Assembly: GCA_944382025.1 (NCBI GenBank)
Contig: CALWMQ010000047.1
Coordinates: 1 to 29,477, forward strand
Length of the DNA stretch: 29,477 bases
Direction of reading: 5' to 3'
Source of the DNA: an uncultured Clostridia bacterium
Lineage (GTDB): Bacteria; Bacillota; Clostridia; Oscillospirales; Acutalibacteraceae
Every line of letters begins with the position of its first letter. Position 1 is the first letter of the stretch. This document shows positions 14,764-22,965 of the stretch, piece after piece. Under the pieces are notes generated by a model that was given only the letters and a program-made list of their open reading frames with translations, ran no database searches and was not told the origin of the DNA. A program made the position numbers and the translations under genes.

Positions 14764-14817
14764 TTCCGCACTGGTTATCCCTTTCTACAAACCGCCGTAC
14801 ACGCCCGGCAATATAAA

Positions 14818-14841
14818 AAGCGGCCCCTTTTGGGGCCGCTT
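14818..14841 (-). terminator. Terminator downstream of spoIIR and repeat B
   Basis: AAGCGGCCCC-TTTT-GGGGCCGCTT is a perfect ten-base stem with a four-base loop. On the minus strand it is followed by TTTTTATATT. It is the first terminator after spoIIR, with repeat copy B lying between. Confidence 0.88.
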
Positions 14842-14915
14842 CAACTAGCCGGTGAGCTGAAAGTCGCGGAACAAACAGACACATGCCGAATTGGGGGATG
14901 GAAAAGGATTTCGCC

Positions 14916-15086
14916 CTCTGCGGAAGGCGACGGGGGCTTTGCCCCCCTTCCCTTGCGGTGCCCAAAACCGCCCCGCGCCGCTCCCGCGGCTGCCGGTTTG
15001 AACGCAGTACCAACCCCGGCTCGCTGTTTCCCGCCCTGCGGGCGCTCCCAGGCGTTGCCTTTTGAAAAAGGCGGGTGAAAACTTCC
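14916..15086 (-). repeat. GC-rich structured interspersed repeat, copy B
   Basis: This copy reads in the copy-A sense on the minus strand, beginning GGAAGTTTTCACCCGCC at 15086 and ending with TTCCGCAGAG near 14916. It shares the whole core with copies A and C. Its hairpins are GCCTTTT-TC-AAAAGGC, CGCCC-GCA-GGGCG and GCCGC-GGGA-GCGGC. It begins 43 bases after the spoIIR stop, in the same orientation as spoIIR, and is followed 75 bases later by that gene's terminator. The frames across it on both strands have no ribosome binding sites. Confidence 0.87.
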
Positions 15087-15128
15087 TGTGGGATATGGGA
15101 AACGGCACTTGAAAAGGAATATAGATAC

Positions 15129-15803
15129 CTATTCATTGTCCGACACGGTCGGCTCCGCTTCCACTGCGGCTCCATCCTCTTCCGATCCAAACCATTCCCT
15201 AAACTGGTGGGTCATCCCTTCCCATAGCTCCACCAATTTAAAGCGGACTTCATACTTCTCCGGCTGGGTCACAATCTCCACTTGTTCCTGATCCAGCACA
15301 TCCTCCAACCCTTTATGCTCCCCGGCGGCAGCCACACAAATAGGCGGGAACACCACACACCACCAGTTTTTGCCTTCCCCTTCCCCAATAGTAATCCGTA
15401 CCGCGTCATACATCCCGGCGGGAAGAGTACCGCTGTCATACACCCGTGTGGTGAAATACATATGGGTTAAATAGGCATCTACCTCATAATCATATCCTTG
15501 GTCAATCACCGTCTGCTGGGCAACTGCCTCAATCTCCGGCAACCTGTCCCGGGCAATCTCCAGAGCGTCAGACACATTGTCCGCGGAGTCAAACAGCCCT
15601 GCCGCCGCCTGTGTCACCGCGTCCCTTACCAGAAGCTTCAGAGCCTGATCCTCCTCGCTGTCCGAATTGGCCAGCACATGCAGGCGTAATACCTTATCCC
15701 GGATCTCTCCGCAGTCCCGGGCAAACCCCCAGGTAAAACCGCACATGGACAGAATCACAGTCAATACCAGTCCCATTGCCAGGGCCTTGACGCTTCTTTT
15801 CAT
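15129..15803 (-). CDS. spoIIR: Stage II sporulation protein R
   Basis: This 224-residue secreted protein is the forespore signal that activates the SpoIIGA protease to process pro-SigE in the mother cell. An N-terminal hydrophobic signal or anchor spans about residues 7-27. The hallmark LRLHVLANSDSEEDQ is at about residues 39-53. The later segments LPAGMYDAVRI and NWWCVVFPP are typical of the family. The C-terminal 20 residues are acidic and not conserved. An AAAGGCGGG sequence precedes the ATG. It is expected to be a SigF target, but I could not find a convincing SigF promoter in the 128 bases upstream, which contain a small AGCGGC/GCCGCT hairpin. Confidence 0.94.
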   Translation of the reverse strand: MKRSVKALAMGLVLTVILSMCGFTWGFARDCGEIRDKVLRLHVLANSDSEEDQALKLLVRDAVTQAAAGLFDSADNVSDALEIARDRLPEIEAVAQQTVIDQGYDYEVDAYLTHMYFTTRVYDSGTLPAGMYDAVRITIGEGEGKNWWCVVFPPICVAAAGEHKGLEDVLDQEQVEIVTQPEKYEVRFKLVELWEGMTHQFREWFGSEEDGAAVEAEPTVSDNE

Positions 15804-15931
15804 AAATAATCCCGCCTTTCCGGAAGGAGCGGCATCTCAGCCGCTGCCTGATACCTCCAGTATGGGCGGGAAAAAACAGCTTATTCAACAAACGGTAAAA
15901 ATTTCCTGCTATCCGCTAACGCAGATATATC

Positions 15932-16837
15932 CTACAACTCCCCGGCATCGTTCTCTGACAGTTCCCGTGGACCATGGGGGCATGGACGGCAGCAAAAAAC
16001 CGTTTCATACTCCCGTTTCAGAGCCGCCGCGCAGCGCCGAGCCTCTGTCTCCTCTGAAAACAGGCCGAACACGGCGGATCCGCTGCCCGTCATACAGCAT
16101 CCCAGAGTGGCATGCTCCCGCATGATCCGGCGGATACAGGCGATTTCCGGCAGGGCCAGGGCCTCTTCGAAAACATTGCATAGTTCCCGGGACACGGTAT
16201 CCAGTTCCCCGGCGCACAGGGCATCTTCCACCACCGAGGTATGGGGGCGGCGGCGCAGGACCGCCCGGTCAATCCGCCGGTATGCCTCCGGTGTGGAAAC
16301 CCCGCAGTCCGGCTTGGCTATCACCACAAAGCAGTCCGGCAGGGAGGGCAGCGGCGTAAGGATGGTACCGGTTCCTTCCGCGAACGCGGCTCCGCCCATG
16401 ACGCAGAAGGGGACATCCGCCCCCACCTTCGCGCCGACAGAGCACAGTTCCTCTTGGGTCAGCCGGGCATCCGTCAGCCGGTTGAGCGCCCACAAAGTGC
16501 CAGCCGCGTCCGCACTGCCCCCCGCCATCCCCGCCTGTACGGGGATCCTCTTATGCAGGGTGATCAATATCCCGGGATTTTCTATTCCTTGATCCTCAAC
16601 CGCCTTGAAAAAGGCCTCTGCCGCTTTGTAGGCGGTGTTTGAGGGGCCGTCAGGTATGCCTTCCTCCCCTGTCTGCAGCACGATATCGCCCGGTTTCCCA
16701 TGCTGCCGCACGGTAACCTGGTCGCATAAACTTACCGCCTGCATCACCGTCTCAATCAGATGGTAGCCGTCCTCCCGGCGTCCGGTGACATCCAGGGTAA
16801 GATTGATTTTTGCCGGTGCCTCCACTGTTACAGTCAT
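15932..16837 (-). CDS. ispE: 4-diphosphocytidyl-2-C-methyl-D-erythritol kinase
   Basis: This 301-residue GHMP-family kinase phosphorylates CDP-methylerythritol in the non-mevalonate isoprenoid pathway. The N-terminus APAKINLTLDV and GYHLIETVMQ are characteristic. The phosphate-binding glycine loop reads PVQAGMAGGSADAA, and the C-terminal GSGSAVFG motif is present. I start at the ATG at 16837, with GGGAG six bases upstream; the frame to 16876 adds residues not seen in the family. It follows the aminotransferase by 74 bases on the same strand and may share its transcript. spoIIR lies downstream after 128 bases. Confidence 0.95.
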   Translation of the reverse strand: MTVTVEAPAKINLTLDVTGRREDGYHLIETVMQAVSLCDQVTVRQHGKPGDIVLQTGEEGIPDGPSNTAYKAAEAFFKAVEDQGIENPGILITLHKRIPVQAGMAGGSADAAGTLWALNRLTDARLTQEELCSVGAKVGADVPFCVMGGAAFAEGTGTILTPLPSLPDCFVVIAKPDCGVSTPEAYRRIDRAVLRRRPHTSVVEDALCAGELDTVSRELCNVFEEALALPEIACIRRIMREHATLGCCMTGSGSAVFGLFSEETEARRCAAALKREYETVFCCRPCPHGPRELSENDAGEL

Positions 16838-16911
16838 GGATTTCTCCCTTTCCCTTCCGCCGCTGCCCTCAGCCACGGTACGCCGTTCTCCCGAAACAGA
16901 TGGTAACCGCC

Positions 16912-18099
16912 CTATACCCCTCCCCGGTCGGCGGAATGGGCCGCGATGAATTCCCGCAGTCGCTTCATGGCCTCCGTAATATGCTTAAGAGAATAGCAAT
17001 ACGAAATACGCACAAATCCTTCCCCGCAATCCCCGAAAGCCGTACCCGGAACGACTGCCACGTGCTTTTCCTCCAGCAGCTTCCTGCAGAAGGTTTCGGA
17101 ATCCATACCGGTAACCGCTACCGACGGGAACACATAAAACGCTCCCTCCGGCTCAAAACACGTCATCCCCATCTTGTTCAGCTCATCCACAATGAACCGG
17201 CGGCGAAGGTCATACTGCCCCCGCATTTCCAGCACATCATCATCCCCGTGCTCCATGGCCTCAATGGCTGCGTACTGGGAGGTAATCGGGGCGCACATCA
17301 GGGCAAACTGATGCAGCTTAGTCATCATACACATCAGCGGTTCCGGCGCACAGGTATATCCCATCCGCCAGCCCGTCATGGCAAAGGATTTGGAAAAGCC
17401 GTTGACCAGCACCGTACGCTCCCTCATCCCCGGCAGAGAGGTAATGCTGACATGGGGCTGGCCCCCGTACGTTAGGTCGGCGTAGATTTCATCCGACAGC
17501 ACAAAAATGTCTGTGCCTTCCAGCACCTGGGCAATCGTCTCCAGATGGCGGCGGCGCATAATACCGCCTGTCGGGTTGTTGGGATAGGGCAAAACCAGCA
17601 GTTTGGTCTTGTCCGTAATCGCCGCCCGCAGGGCCTCCGGTGTCAGACGGAAGGCATCCTCCGCTTTGGTAACGATGGGAACCGGAACTCCTCCCGCCAT
17701 CTGGGCCAGGGGTTCATAGCATACAAAACTGGGCTGGGGGATCAATACCTCGTCCCCAGGATTTACCAGGGACCGCATACACAGGTCAATAGCCTCGCTT
17801 CCCCCCACCGTAACCAGGATCTCATGTTTGGGATCATATTCCACCCCAATCCTTCTCTTCACATACCCGGCAATCGCTTCCCGCAGCCGCAGCAGACCGG
17901 CATTGGGACCGTAAACCGTCTTCCGGGTCTCCAGGGTGGTAATGCCCTCCTGCCGGATATGCCAAGGCGTACTGAAATCCGGCTCCCCAACCGAGAGGGA
18001 AATCACGTCTTCCATCTCGCTGGCGATATCGAAAAAGCGGCGGATGCCCGAGGGCTTCAGCTGCCGCAAAGTCTGATTCATCAAACCATCGTAATTCAT
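16912..18099 (-). CDS. PLP-dependent aminotransferase (class I/II, AlaT/PatA-like)
   Basis: This 395-residue fold-type I enzyme transfers amino groups between amino acids and 2-oxo acids using pyridoxal phosphate. Recognisable parts are SVGEPDFSTP near the N-terminus, the PNNPTGG substrate-side loop, the SDEIYADLTY strand, and GFSKSFAMTGWRMGY, whose first lysine binds the cofactor. An RISYCYS segment near the C-terminus carries the arginine that binds the substrate carboxylate. The start at 18099 lies four bases after the stop of the Lrp-type gene. This pairing matches B. subtilis alaR-alaT (yugG-yugH), which suggests alanine or aspartate as substrate; sequence alone does not fix it. Confidence 0.92.
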   Translation of the reverse strand: MNYDGLMNQTLRQLKPSGIRRFFDIASEMEDVISLSVGEPDFSTPWHIRQEGITTLETRKTVYGPNAGLLRLREAIAGYVKRRIGVEYDPKHEILVTVGGSEAIDLCMRSLVNPGDEVLIPQPSFVCYEPLAQMAGGVPVPIVTKAEDAFRLTPEALRAAITDKTKLLVLPYPNNPTGGIMRRRHLETIAQVLEGTDIFVLSDEIYADLTYGGQPHVSITSLPGMRERTVLVNGFSKSFAMTGWRMGYTCAPEPLMCMMTKLHQFALMCAPITSQYAAIEAMEHGDDDVLEMRGQYDLRRRFIVDELNKMGMTCFEPEGAFYVFPSVAVTGMDSETFCRKLLEEKHVAVVPGTAFGDCGEGFVRISYCYSLKHITEAMKRLREFIAAHSADRGGV

Positions 18100-18103
18100 G
18101 GGC

Positions 18104-18577
18104 TTACTGGATTCCCCTCTCGTCCTTCTCTTCTCCCAGGAACATGACCCCTCTATCCTTATATTTGCGCAGCACAAAATGGGTAGCGGTCGAAATCACG
18201 GAATCCAGGGTTGACAGCCGTTTCGCCACAAACATGGCTACATCTTTGAAGGTACGGCCATTGACAAAGACTGCCAGGTCATAGCCGCCAGACATCAGAT
18301 AGATGCTTTCCACCTCTTCAAAGCGCATAATCGTTTCCGCAATGCCTTCAAATCCCAGATCCCGCTTGGGGGTCACCCGAAGCTCAATAATCGCGGTAAC
18401 GTATTCCCGATCGGTCCGGTCCCAGTCGATGAGGGCCTTATAGGCACGGATAACGCCGCTGCGTTCCAGTTCGGCAATTTGAGCCGCCACATCAGCCTCC
18501 GATGTGTCCAGCATAACGGCCAGCTGGGCGTTGGTCAGCCGGGCGTTGGTGTCCAGCAGTTTGAGCAGCTTATCCAT
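18104..18577 (-). CDS. Lrp/AsnC-family transcriptional regulator
   Basis: This 157-residue protein has an N-terminal winged helix-turn-helix (DTNARLTNAQLAVML...) and a C-terminal RAM/ACT-like effector domain, where amino acids usually bind. The segment ESIYLMSGGYDLAVFV is typical of the effector domain. It is the first gene of an operon with the aminotransferase four bases downstream, so it likely senses the product or substrate of that enzyme. A promoter lies at 18632-18660 and a hairpin at 18597-18616 between promoter and start, a plausible site of self-regulation. AAAGGACGG precedes the ATG. It resembles the B. subtilis AlaR arrangement. Confidence 0.92.
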   Translation of the reverse strand: MDKLLKLLDTNARLTNAQLAVMLDTSEADVAAQIAELERSGVIRAYKALIDWDRTDREYVTAIIELRVTPKRDLGFEGIAETIMRFEEVESIYLMSGGYDLAVFVNGRTFKDVAMFVAKRLSTLDSVISTATHFVLRKYKDRGVMFLGEEKDERGIQ

Positions 18578-18596
18578 AATCTTCCGTCCTTTCTTT

Positions 18597-18616
18597 GGGA
18601 GCGGTCATACGCTCCC
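18597..18616. promoter_or_regulatory. Inverted repeat in the leader of the Lrp-type operon
   Basis: GGGAGCG and CGCTCCC pair perfectly around a six-base centre, about 20 bases before the Lrp-type start codon. It could be an operator for that regulator or a leader hairpin. Confidence 0.45.
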
Positions 18617-18631
18617 GTCAAATGTCCTTTC

Positions 18632-18660
18632 AGTATACACGATCCCGCAAAAAAGCACAA
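18632..18660 (-). promoter_or_regulatory. Promoter of the Lrp-type regulator/aminotransferase operon
   Basis: On the minus strand TTGTGC (18655-18660) and TATACT (18632-18637) are spaced by exactly 17 bases, about 55 bases before the regulator's start codon. Confidence 0.7.
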
Positions 18661-18665
18661 GGCCT

Positions 18666-19475
18666 TTATACCAGCCGTACCCGTTCAGGTTTCCCTTCAA
18701 AATACAGGCAGCAGTACCGGAATCCGGCTTCTATCGCCAGACTGGCCGCGGTTTCCAGGCCTGCTCCCACGTCCTCTGGCCGGTGGGCGTCGGAGCCCAG
18801 GGTAATGTTCTCCCCTCCCAGCTCCCGGAACCGCCGGATCAGCGTCAGATCCGGTGAGGTCATCCCGATAGGTCCACGAAGCCCGGAGGTATTGATCTCC
18901 AGAGCCAGGCCCTTACCCGCCATCAGGGTAAAAATCTCATCAATAACCTCCTGCCAGGGAGTTAACGTTTCCGGCCGCCGCTCCGGGGGCATGTACCGCA
19001 GCGGATAAGTCAGATGGGCTAACGAATGGAACCCACCCCACCGAACCAGTTCCAGTACCCCTTGGAAATAGGCGTCCAGTACGGAGGGAATATCCGCTTT
19101 GCTGTAATCATAAAAGTAGAAATCCTGGCCGTCCCCCAAGCTGTGCATAGATCCCAAAATAAAATCATAGGGATGAGTGCTGAGCAGGCGGCGGGTCTCC
19201 TCCATATTGTATATCGGCTCGCCCAGCTCCACCCCGGCGGCAATCCGCAGCTTTCCCTGAAAACGTTGCTGAGCCTCTACAGCCTTCCGGTAAGACCGGG
19301 CACTCAGCCGGTCATACCCGTCGTCGAGAAAACTCACCATCTCCACATGGTCGGTAATCGCCAGGGCTGTCAGGCCTCTGTCAACGGCGGCCCGGCACAT
19401 GGCCTCCACAGGCGCCTGGGAATCCGGCGAAGAATCGGTATGAGTATGAAAATCCGCGGTAACGGGATACGCCAT
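18666..19475 (-). CDS. hisK: PHP-domain histidinol phosphatase
   Basis: This 269-residue metal-dependent hydrolase most likely removes phosphate from histidinol phosphate, the penultimate step of histidine synthesis. The PHP metal-binding motifs appear in order: DFHTHTD (His10, His12), ITDHVE, GVELGE, GSMHSL, a lone His in LAHLTY, and GSDAHRPEDVG near the C-terminus. AGGAGG seven bases before the ATG at 19475 fixes the start over the longer frame to 19496. No other his gene is in the window, so the specific substrate is inferred from family resemblance. A promoter lies at 19535-19563. Confidence 0.85.
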   Translation of the reverse strand: MAYPVTADFHTHTDSSPDSQAPVEAMCRAAVDRGLTALAITDHVEMVSFLDDGYDRLSARSYRKAVEAQQRFQGKLRIAAGVELGEPIYNMEETRRLLSTHPYDFILGSMHSLGDGQDFYFYDYSKADIPSVLDAYFQGVLELVRWGGFHSLAHLTYPLRYMPPERRPETLTPWQEVIDEIFTLMAGKGLALEINTSGLRGPIGMTSPDLTLIRRFRELGGENITLGSDAHRPEDVGAGLETAASLAIEAGFRYCCLYFEGKPERVRLV

Positions 19476-19534
19476 AGCACAGCCTCCTGTCTTCAACTTT
19501 TGCGGCGACTGGTGAAATCCACCAGCTTCTGTTT

Positions 19535-19563
19535 AGTATACCATACTTTTTTCGTCAGGTAAA
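19535..19563 (-). promoter_or_regulatory. Promoter of the PHP phosphatase gene
   Basis: On the minus strand TTTACC (19558-19563) and TATACT (19535-19540) are 17 bases apart. A small CTGGTG/CACCAG hairpin (about 19510-19526) lies in the leader. Confidence 0.6.
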
Positions 19564-19597
19564 TTTTCTTTGGCCAATTTCCTTTTAAGGGAAAATG

Positions 19598-19606
19598 TGT
19601 TACAAT
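19598..19606 (+). promoter_or_regulatory. Extended -10 promoter of the transglutaminase lipoprotein operon
   Basis: TG-T-TACAAT fits an extended -10 element. No good -35 hexamer lies 16 to 18 bases upstream. It is about 95 bases before the lipoprotein start, divergent from the PHP gene promoter. Confidence 0.4.
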
Positions 19607-19701
19607 AAGCCCAACCCTTTGGGTTAAGGGGTGTTTTGGAGGGTTCCCGCTCCTTTTCAGCCCCGCGGTGTTCTATCCCTATATCAGAAAGGAGTCCCGC
19701 T

Positions 19702-21078
19702 ATGGTCAAAATGCGTTCTGCAACCGCCGCTGTGATTCTTGTTCTGGCGGTCTTTTCCTTTCTGTTGGCGGCAGGCTGTCGTACAGGTTCTTCCTCTGTA
19801 TGGGACATTCCTTCAGATGCAACCTCTGTTTCTTCCCTTTCCCATGCCGAAAGCCAACCCTCTTATCCCAGCGAAACGGGTAACACTACCTTTAACGAAT
19901 GCGTTTTTAACGAATCGGTCGCCCAGCCCTCCTCCACTTCCGAAAAACATCACCCTACTGAATCCAACAGCCCTTCCGCAACCCAAAACTCTCATGTTCC
20001 CGCTTCCTCCACACCTACTGCCGGCACTACGGATTCTTCCATTCCCACTCTTCCTGAGGAGGAACCTGTCTTATCTGACCTGGAGCCCCTGGGCAGGGAG
20101 GAATATTACGGCCGGCAGCTTCTGGCCGCCATGAGCCGATCCGAAAACCTTCTGGCTGCCTATGACCGGATTGCCTACGGTATTGAGCGGGGGGATTCCC
20201 GTATTTCCTTGGACGACCCCCGGTTGCCTCTGTCGGTGGCGGACCTGGAACTGGTGGTGGAATATTACCGACGGGATTATCCCCAGCATTTTTGGTACAC
20301 AGGCTCCTATTCCTATCGGTACAGCGGTTCCAGCGTCCTGTCTATAGATCCGGATTACACGCTGACCGGTTCCCAGCTGGAACAGGCCCGGGAAAATTGG
20401 CAAGCCGCGGTGGAACAAGCAGTCTCCACTCTGTCCAATGCCCGCAGCGAATATGACCGGGAAAAACTGCTCCATGACTGGCTGGCCGGCCGATGCTCCT
20501 ACGTGGACGGAACCAACGCCCATAACGCCTACGGAGCCTTGGTAGAAGGCCAGGCGGTATGCGAGGGCTATGCCCGCGCCTTCCAATATCTCCTGTATCA
20601 GGCGGGAATCCAGTCCCTGTATGTCACCGGCTCCAGCAGAAACCCTGATACGGGACTGGCAGAAAACCATGGGTGGAATATCGTCCGGATCGATGGAAAG
20701 TATTATCATGTTGACCTTACCTGGAACGATCAATCCAGCTGCTTGTTCTATGCTTACTTTAACCTGACAGACCGGCAAATTCAAGAGGACCATCAGCTGG
20801 ATGAGTATAATTCCCCCCTGCCCTCCTGTTCCTCCGACGCCGCCAATTATTTTGTCCGCAACGGGTTGGTTATATCTGATCCCACGGTAGATCGGGTAGC
20901 CAGCCTGCTCCGCCAGGGAAACGGAACCGCCCGGATCTATACCACCGGCAGTACCGAGGAACTATGGAACTGGTTTCAGCAGAATATCCAAGCCATTGCC
21001 CAGCAGGTTGGGATAACCGGCCGCTACAGCTACAGCTGCTATACCCTTGGCCATGAGATTCTTTTGTCCATTGAATAA
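19702..21078 (+). CDS. Transglutaminase-like domain lipoprotein
   Basis: This 458-residue exported protein starts at the ATG at 19702, with AAAGGAG seven bases upstream. Residues 1-26 form a lipoprotein signal with lipobox LAAGC, so Cys26 should be lipidated. Residues about 30-125 are a serine-, threonine- and proline-rich linker that would span the cell wall. The C-terminal part carries a transglutaminase/protease-like core with Cys287 (GQAVCEGYARAF), His323 (ENHGWNIV) and Asp338 (HVDLTWND), a full papain-like triad. Such domains act as peptidases or crosslinkers; substrate unknown. It is followed after 24 bases by the ACT-domain gene, so these genes may be co-transcribed. Confidence 0.88.
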   Translation: MVKMRSATAAVILVLAVFSFLLAAGCRTGSSSVWDIPSDATSVSSLSHAESQPSYPSETGNTTFNECVFNESVAQPSSTSEKHHPTESNSPSATQNSHVPASSTPTAGTTDSSIPTLPEEEPVLSDLEPLGREEYYGRQLLAAMSRSENLLAAYDRIAYGIERGDSRISLDDPRLPLSVADLELVVEYYRRDYPQHFWYTGSYSYRYSGSSVLSIDPDYTLTGSQLEQARENWQAAVEQAVSTLSNARSEYDREKLLHDWLAGRCSYVDGTNAHNAYGALVEGQAVCEGYARAFQYLLYQAGIQSLYVTGSSRNPDTGLAENHGWNIVRIDGKYYHVDLTWNDQSSCLFYAYFNLTDRQIQEDHQLDEYNSPLPSCSSDAANYFVRNGLVISDPTVDRVASLLRQGNGTARIYTTGSTEELWNWFQQNIQAIAQQVGITGRYSYSCYTLGHEILLSIE

Positions 21079-21102
21079 TTTAATTTTAAGGAGTCGAAAT
21101 AT

Positions 21103-21372
21103 ATGCGTGCAGTGATCACCGTTATCGGGAAAGATATGGTGGGCATCCTAGCCCGGGTATCTACTCGGTGCGCCGAACACCGGATCAATGTATTGGAGGT
21201 TACCCAATCCATCCTCCAGGATATGTTCGCCATGATCATGATGGTGGATATTTCGGGCAGCGACATCCCCTTTACCCAGTTCGCTGAAGAGCTATCCCGG
21301 GAAGGACAGGAAATGGGACTGTCCATCCATGCCATGCATGAGGATATCTTTAATTCCATGCATAAGATCTGA
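21103..21372 (+). CDS. ACT-domain protein, UPF0237 family
   Basis: This 89-residue protein is a single ACT domain of the UPF0237 family. It begins MRAVITVIGKDMVGILA, the usual first strand and glycine turn of an ACT ligand site, and continues with a helix and the INVLEVTQSI strand. The length matches the family. AAGGAG lies nine bases upstream. ACT domains bind amino acids or other small ligands and regulate partner enzymes. The UPF0210 gene begins 33 bases downstream, an association seen widely in bacteria and archaea, so it probably senses a ligand for that protein. The ligand is unknown. Confidence 0.9.
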   Translation: MRAVITVIGKDMVGILARVSTRCAEHRINVLEVTQSILQDMFAMIMMVDISGSDIPFTQFAEELSREGQEMGLSIHAMHEDIFNSMHKI

Positions 21373-21405
21373 TCCCTCCGATACTGACTACGAAAGGCTG
21401 ATTTC

Positions 21406-22764
21406 ATGCTTAACGCACACGATATACTGGAAACTATCACCATGATCCAGGAGGAAAACCTGGATGTGCGTACCATTACCATGGGAATCTCCCTACTGGA
21501 CTGCTGCGACAGCGATATCGACCGTGCCTGCGCACGGATATATGATAAAATTACCCGCTTGGCTCAAAACCTGGTAGCCACCGGCGAGCAGATTGAGAAG
21601 GAATACGGGATTCCCATCATCAACAAAAGGATTTCCGTAACCCCCATTGCCATGATCCTGGCGGCCTGTGCGGACAAAGACGCGGTAAAGATGGCCAGAA
21701 CCCTGGAAAAGGCCGCTCAGACTTGCGGGGTTAATTTCATCGGCGGCTTTTCCGCCCTGGTCCAGAAGGGCTTTTCAGCCGGGGACCGGGAACTGATTGC
21801 CAGCATCCCAGAAGCCCTGGCGGTCACCGACCATGTGTGCTCCTCCGTCAATATCGGTTCTACCAAGGCGGGTATCAATATGGACGCGGTAGCCATGATG
21901 GGGCCGGTCGTCCGGGAGGCCGCGGAACGCACCGCTGACCGGGACTGTATCGGCTGCGCCAAGCTGGTGGTCTTTTGTAACGCCCCGGAAGATAATCCCT
22001 TTATGGCCGGTGCCTTCCATGGGGCTGGGGAACCGGATTGCGTTATCAATGTCGGTGTATCCGGCCCGGGCGTGGTTCGGGCGGCTCTGGCTAAGGCCGG
22101 GGATTGTGATCTGACCGCTGTATCGGATCTGATCAAACGTACCGCTTTCAAGATCACACGCATGGGTCAGCTGGTCGCTCAGGAAGCCTCCAAACGGCTC
22201 CATGTACCTTTTGGTATCGTTGATTTGTCCTTGGCCCCCACCCCGGCGGTAGGGGATTCCGTAGCCCACATCCTTGAGGAAATGGGGTTGGAATGCTGCG
22301 GCGCCCATGGCACTACTGCCGCTCTGGCCCTGCTCAACGACGCGGTGAAAAAAGGCGGGGTTATGGCTTCTTCCCATGTGGGCGGCCTGTCCGGTGCCTT
22401 TATCCCGGTGACCGAGGACGCGGGGATGATTGACGCGGCCCGCTGCGGCTGTCTGCGTATCGAAAAATTGGAGGCCATGACCGCTGTTTGCTCGGTGGGT
22501 CTGGATATGATTAATATTCCCGGAGATACCCCCTCAGAGGTCATCTCCGCCATTATCGCCGACCAGGCGGCTATCGGTATGATTAACTCCAAAACAACCG
22601 CTGTACGGGTGATCCCCGCTATCGGCAAACAGGTGGGCGATGAATTGTCCTTCGGCGGACTGCTGGGCGGAGGCCCTGTAATGCCCCTGAACACCTGGTC
22701 CCCCGCTAAATTTATTGCCCGGGGCGGACGGATCCCTGCCCCTATCCAAAGCCTGAAAAACTAA
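21406..22764 (+). CDS. UPF0210 (DUF711) family protein
   Basis: This 452-residue cytoplasmic protein belongs to the UPF0210/DUF711 family, sometimes called PFL-family because of a fold related to pyruvate formate-lyase. The N-terminal signature ETITMIQEENLDVRTITMGISLLDC and later NKRISVTPIA, GGFSALVQKG and SSVNIGSTKAGINMDAV-like segments are strongly conserved in the family. The C-terminal half has a glycine-rich FGGLLGGGPVM segment. No glycyl-radical motif typical of active PFL enzymes was seen, and its reaction is not known. GAAAGG precedes the ATG. It is paired with the ACT-domain gene directly upstream and is the last gene before a long non-coding gap. Confidence 0.93.
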   Translation: MLNAHDILETITMIQEENLDVRTITMGISLLDCCDSDIDRACARIYDKITRLAQNLVATGEQIEKEYGIPIINKRISVTPIAMILAACADKDAVKMARTLEKAAQTCGVNFIGGFSALVQKGFSAGDRELIASIPEALAVTDHVCSSVNIGSTKAGINMDAVAMMGPVVREAAERTADRDCIGCAKLVVFCNAPEDNPFMAGAFHGAGEPDCVINVGVSGPGVVRAALAKAGDCDLTAVSDLIKRTAFKITRMGQLVAQEASKRLHVPFGIVDLSLAPTPAVGDSVAHILEEMGLECCGAHGTTAALALLNDAVKKGGVMASSHVGGLSGAFIPVTEDAGMIDAARCGCLRIEKLEAMTAVCSVGLDMINIPGDTPSEVISAIIADQAAIGMINSKTTAVRVIPAIGKQVGDELSFGGLLGGGPVMPLNTWSPAKFIARGGRIPAPIQSLKN

Positions 22765-22965
22765 TCCCGCCCCCAGAGATTGAACTGCCCTCAATTATGC
22801 GGTATCACAAAAACACCCAGTGGATGGTGAAATGTAAAGTTTTAGGCGGAGAGGTGGTCTCCTGGTGCTGTTTTTGGAACAGATGCCCTTCGGAATAATG
22901 GGGTACTGGTCAAAATGTCTTCCTCGAAATGGGGTCGCGATTTGAATACTATGGCCTTTTGGACT
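22765..22965. other. Gene-free stretch after the UPF0210 gene
   Basis: About 200 bases without a convincing frame on either strand, lying between the UPF0210 stop and a terminator-like hairpin. I see no clear repeat here. Confidence 0.5.

Noticed and set aside
14830..15190. Several open frames across repeat B on both strands
   Set aside because: Basic, low-complexity translations without start signals; repeat-derived and not conserved as one frame among the copies.
15804..15931. A SigF promoter before spoIIR
   Set aside because: No convincing match to the SigF -10 and -35 pattern; only a weak TTGAAT-18-CATACT sigma-A-like pair was seen.
22780..22830. Possible insertion-sequence end near TGAACTGCCC
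   Set aside because: No matching inverted end, transposase fragment or target duplication was found nearby.
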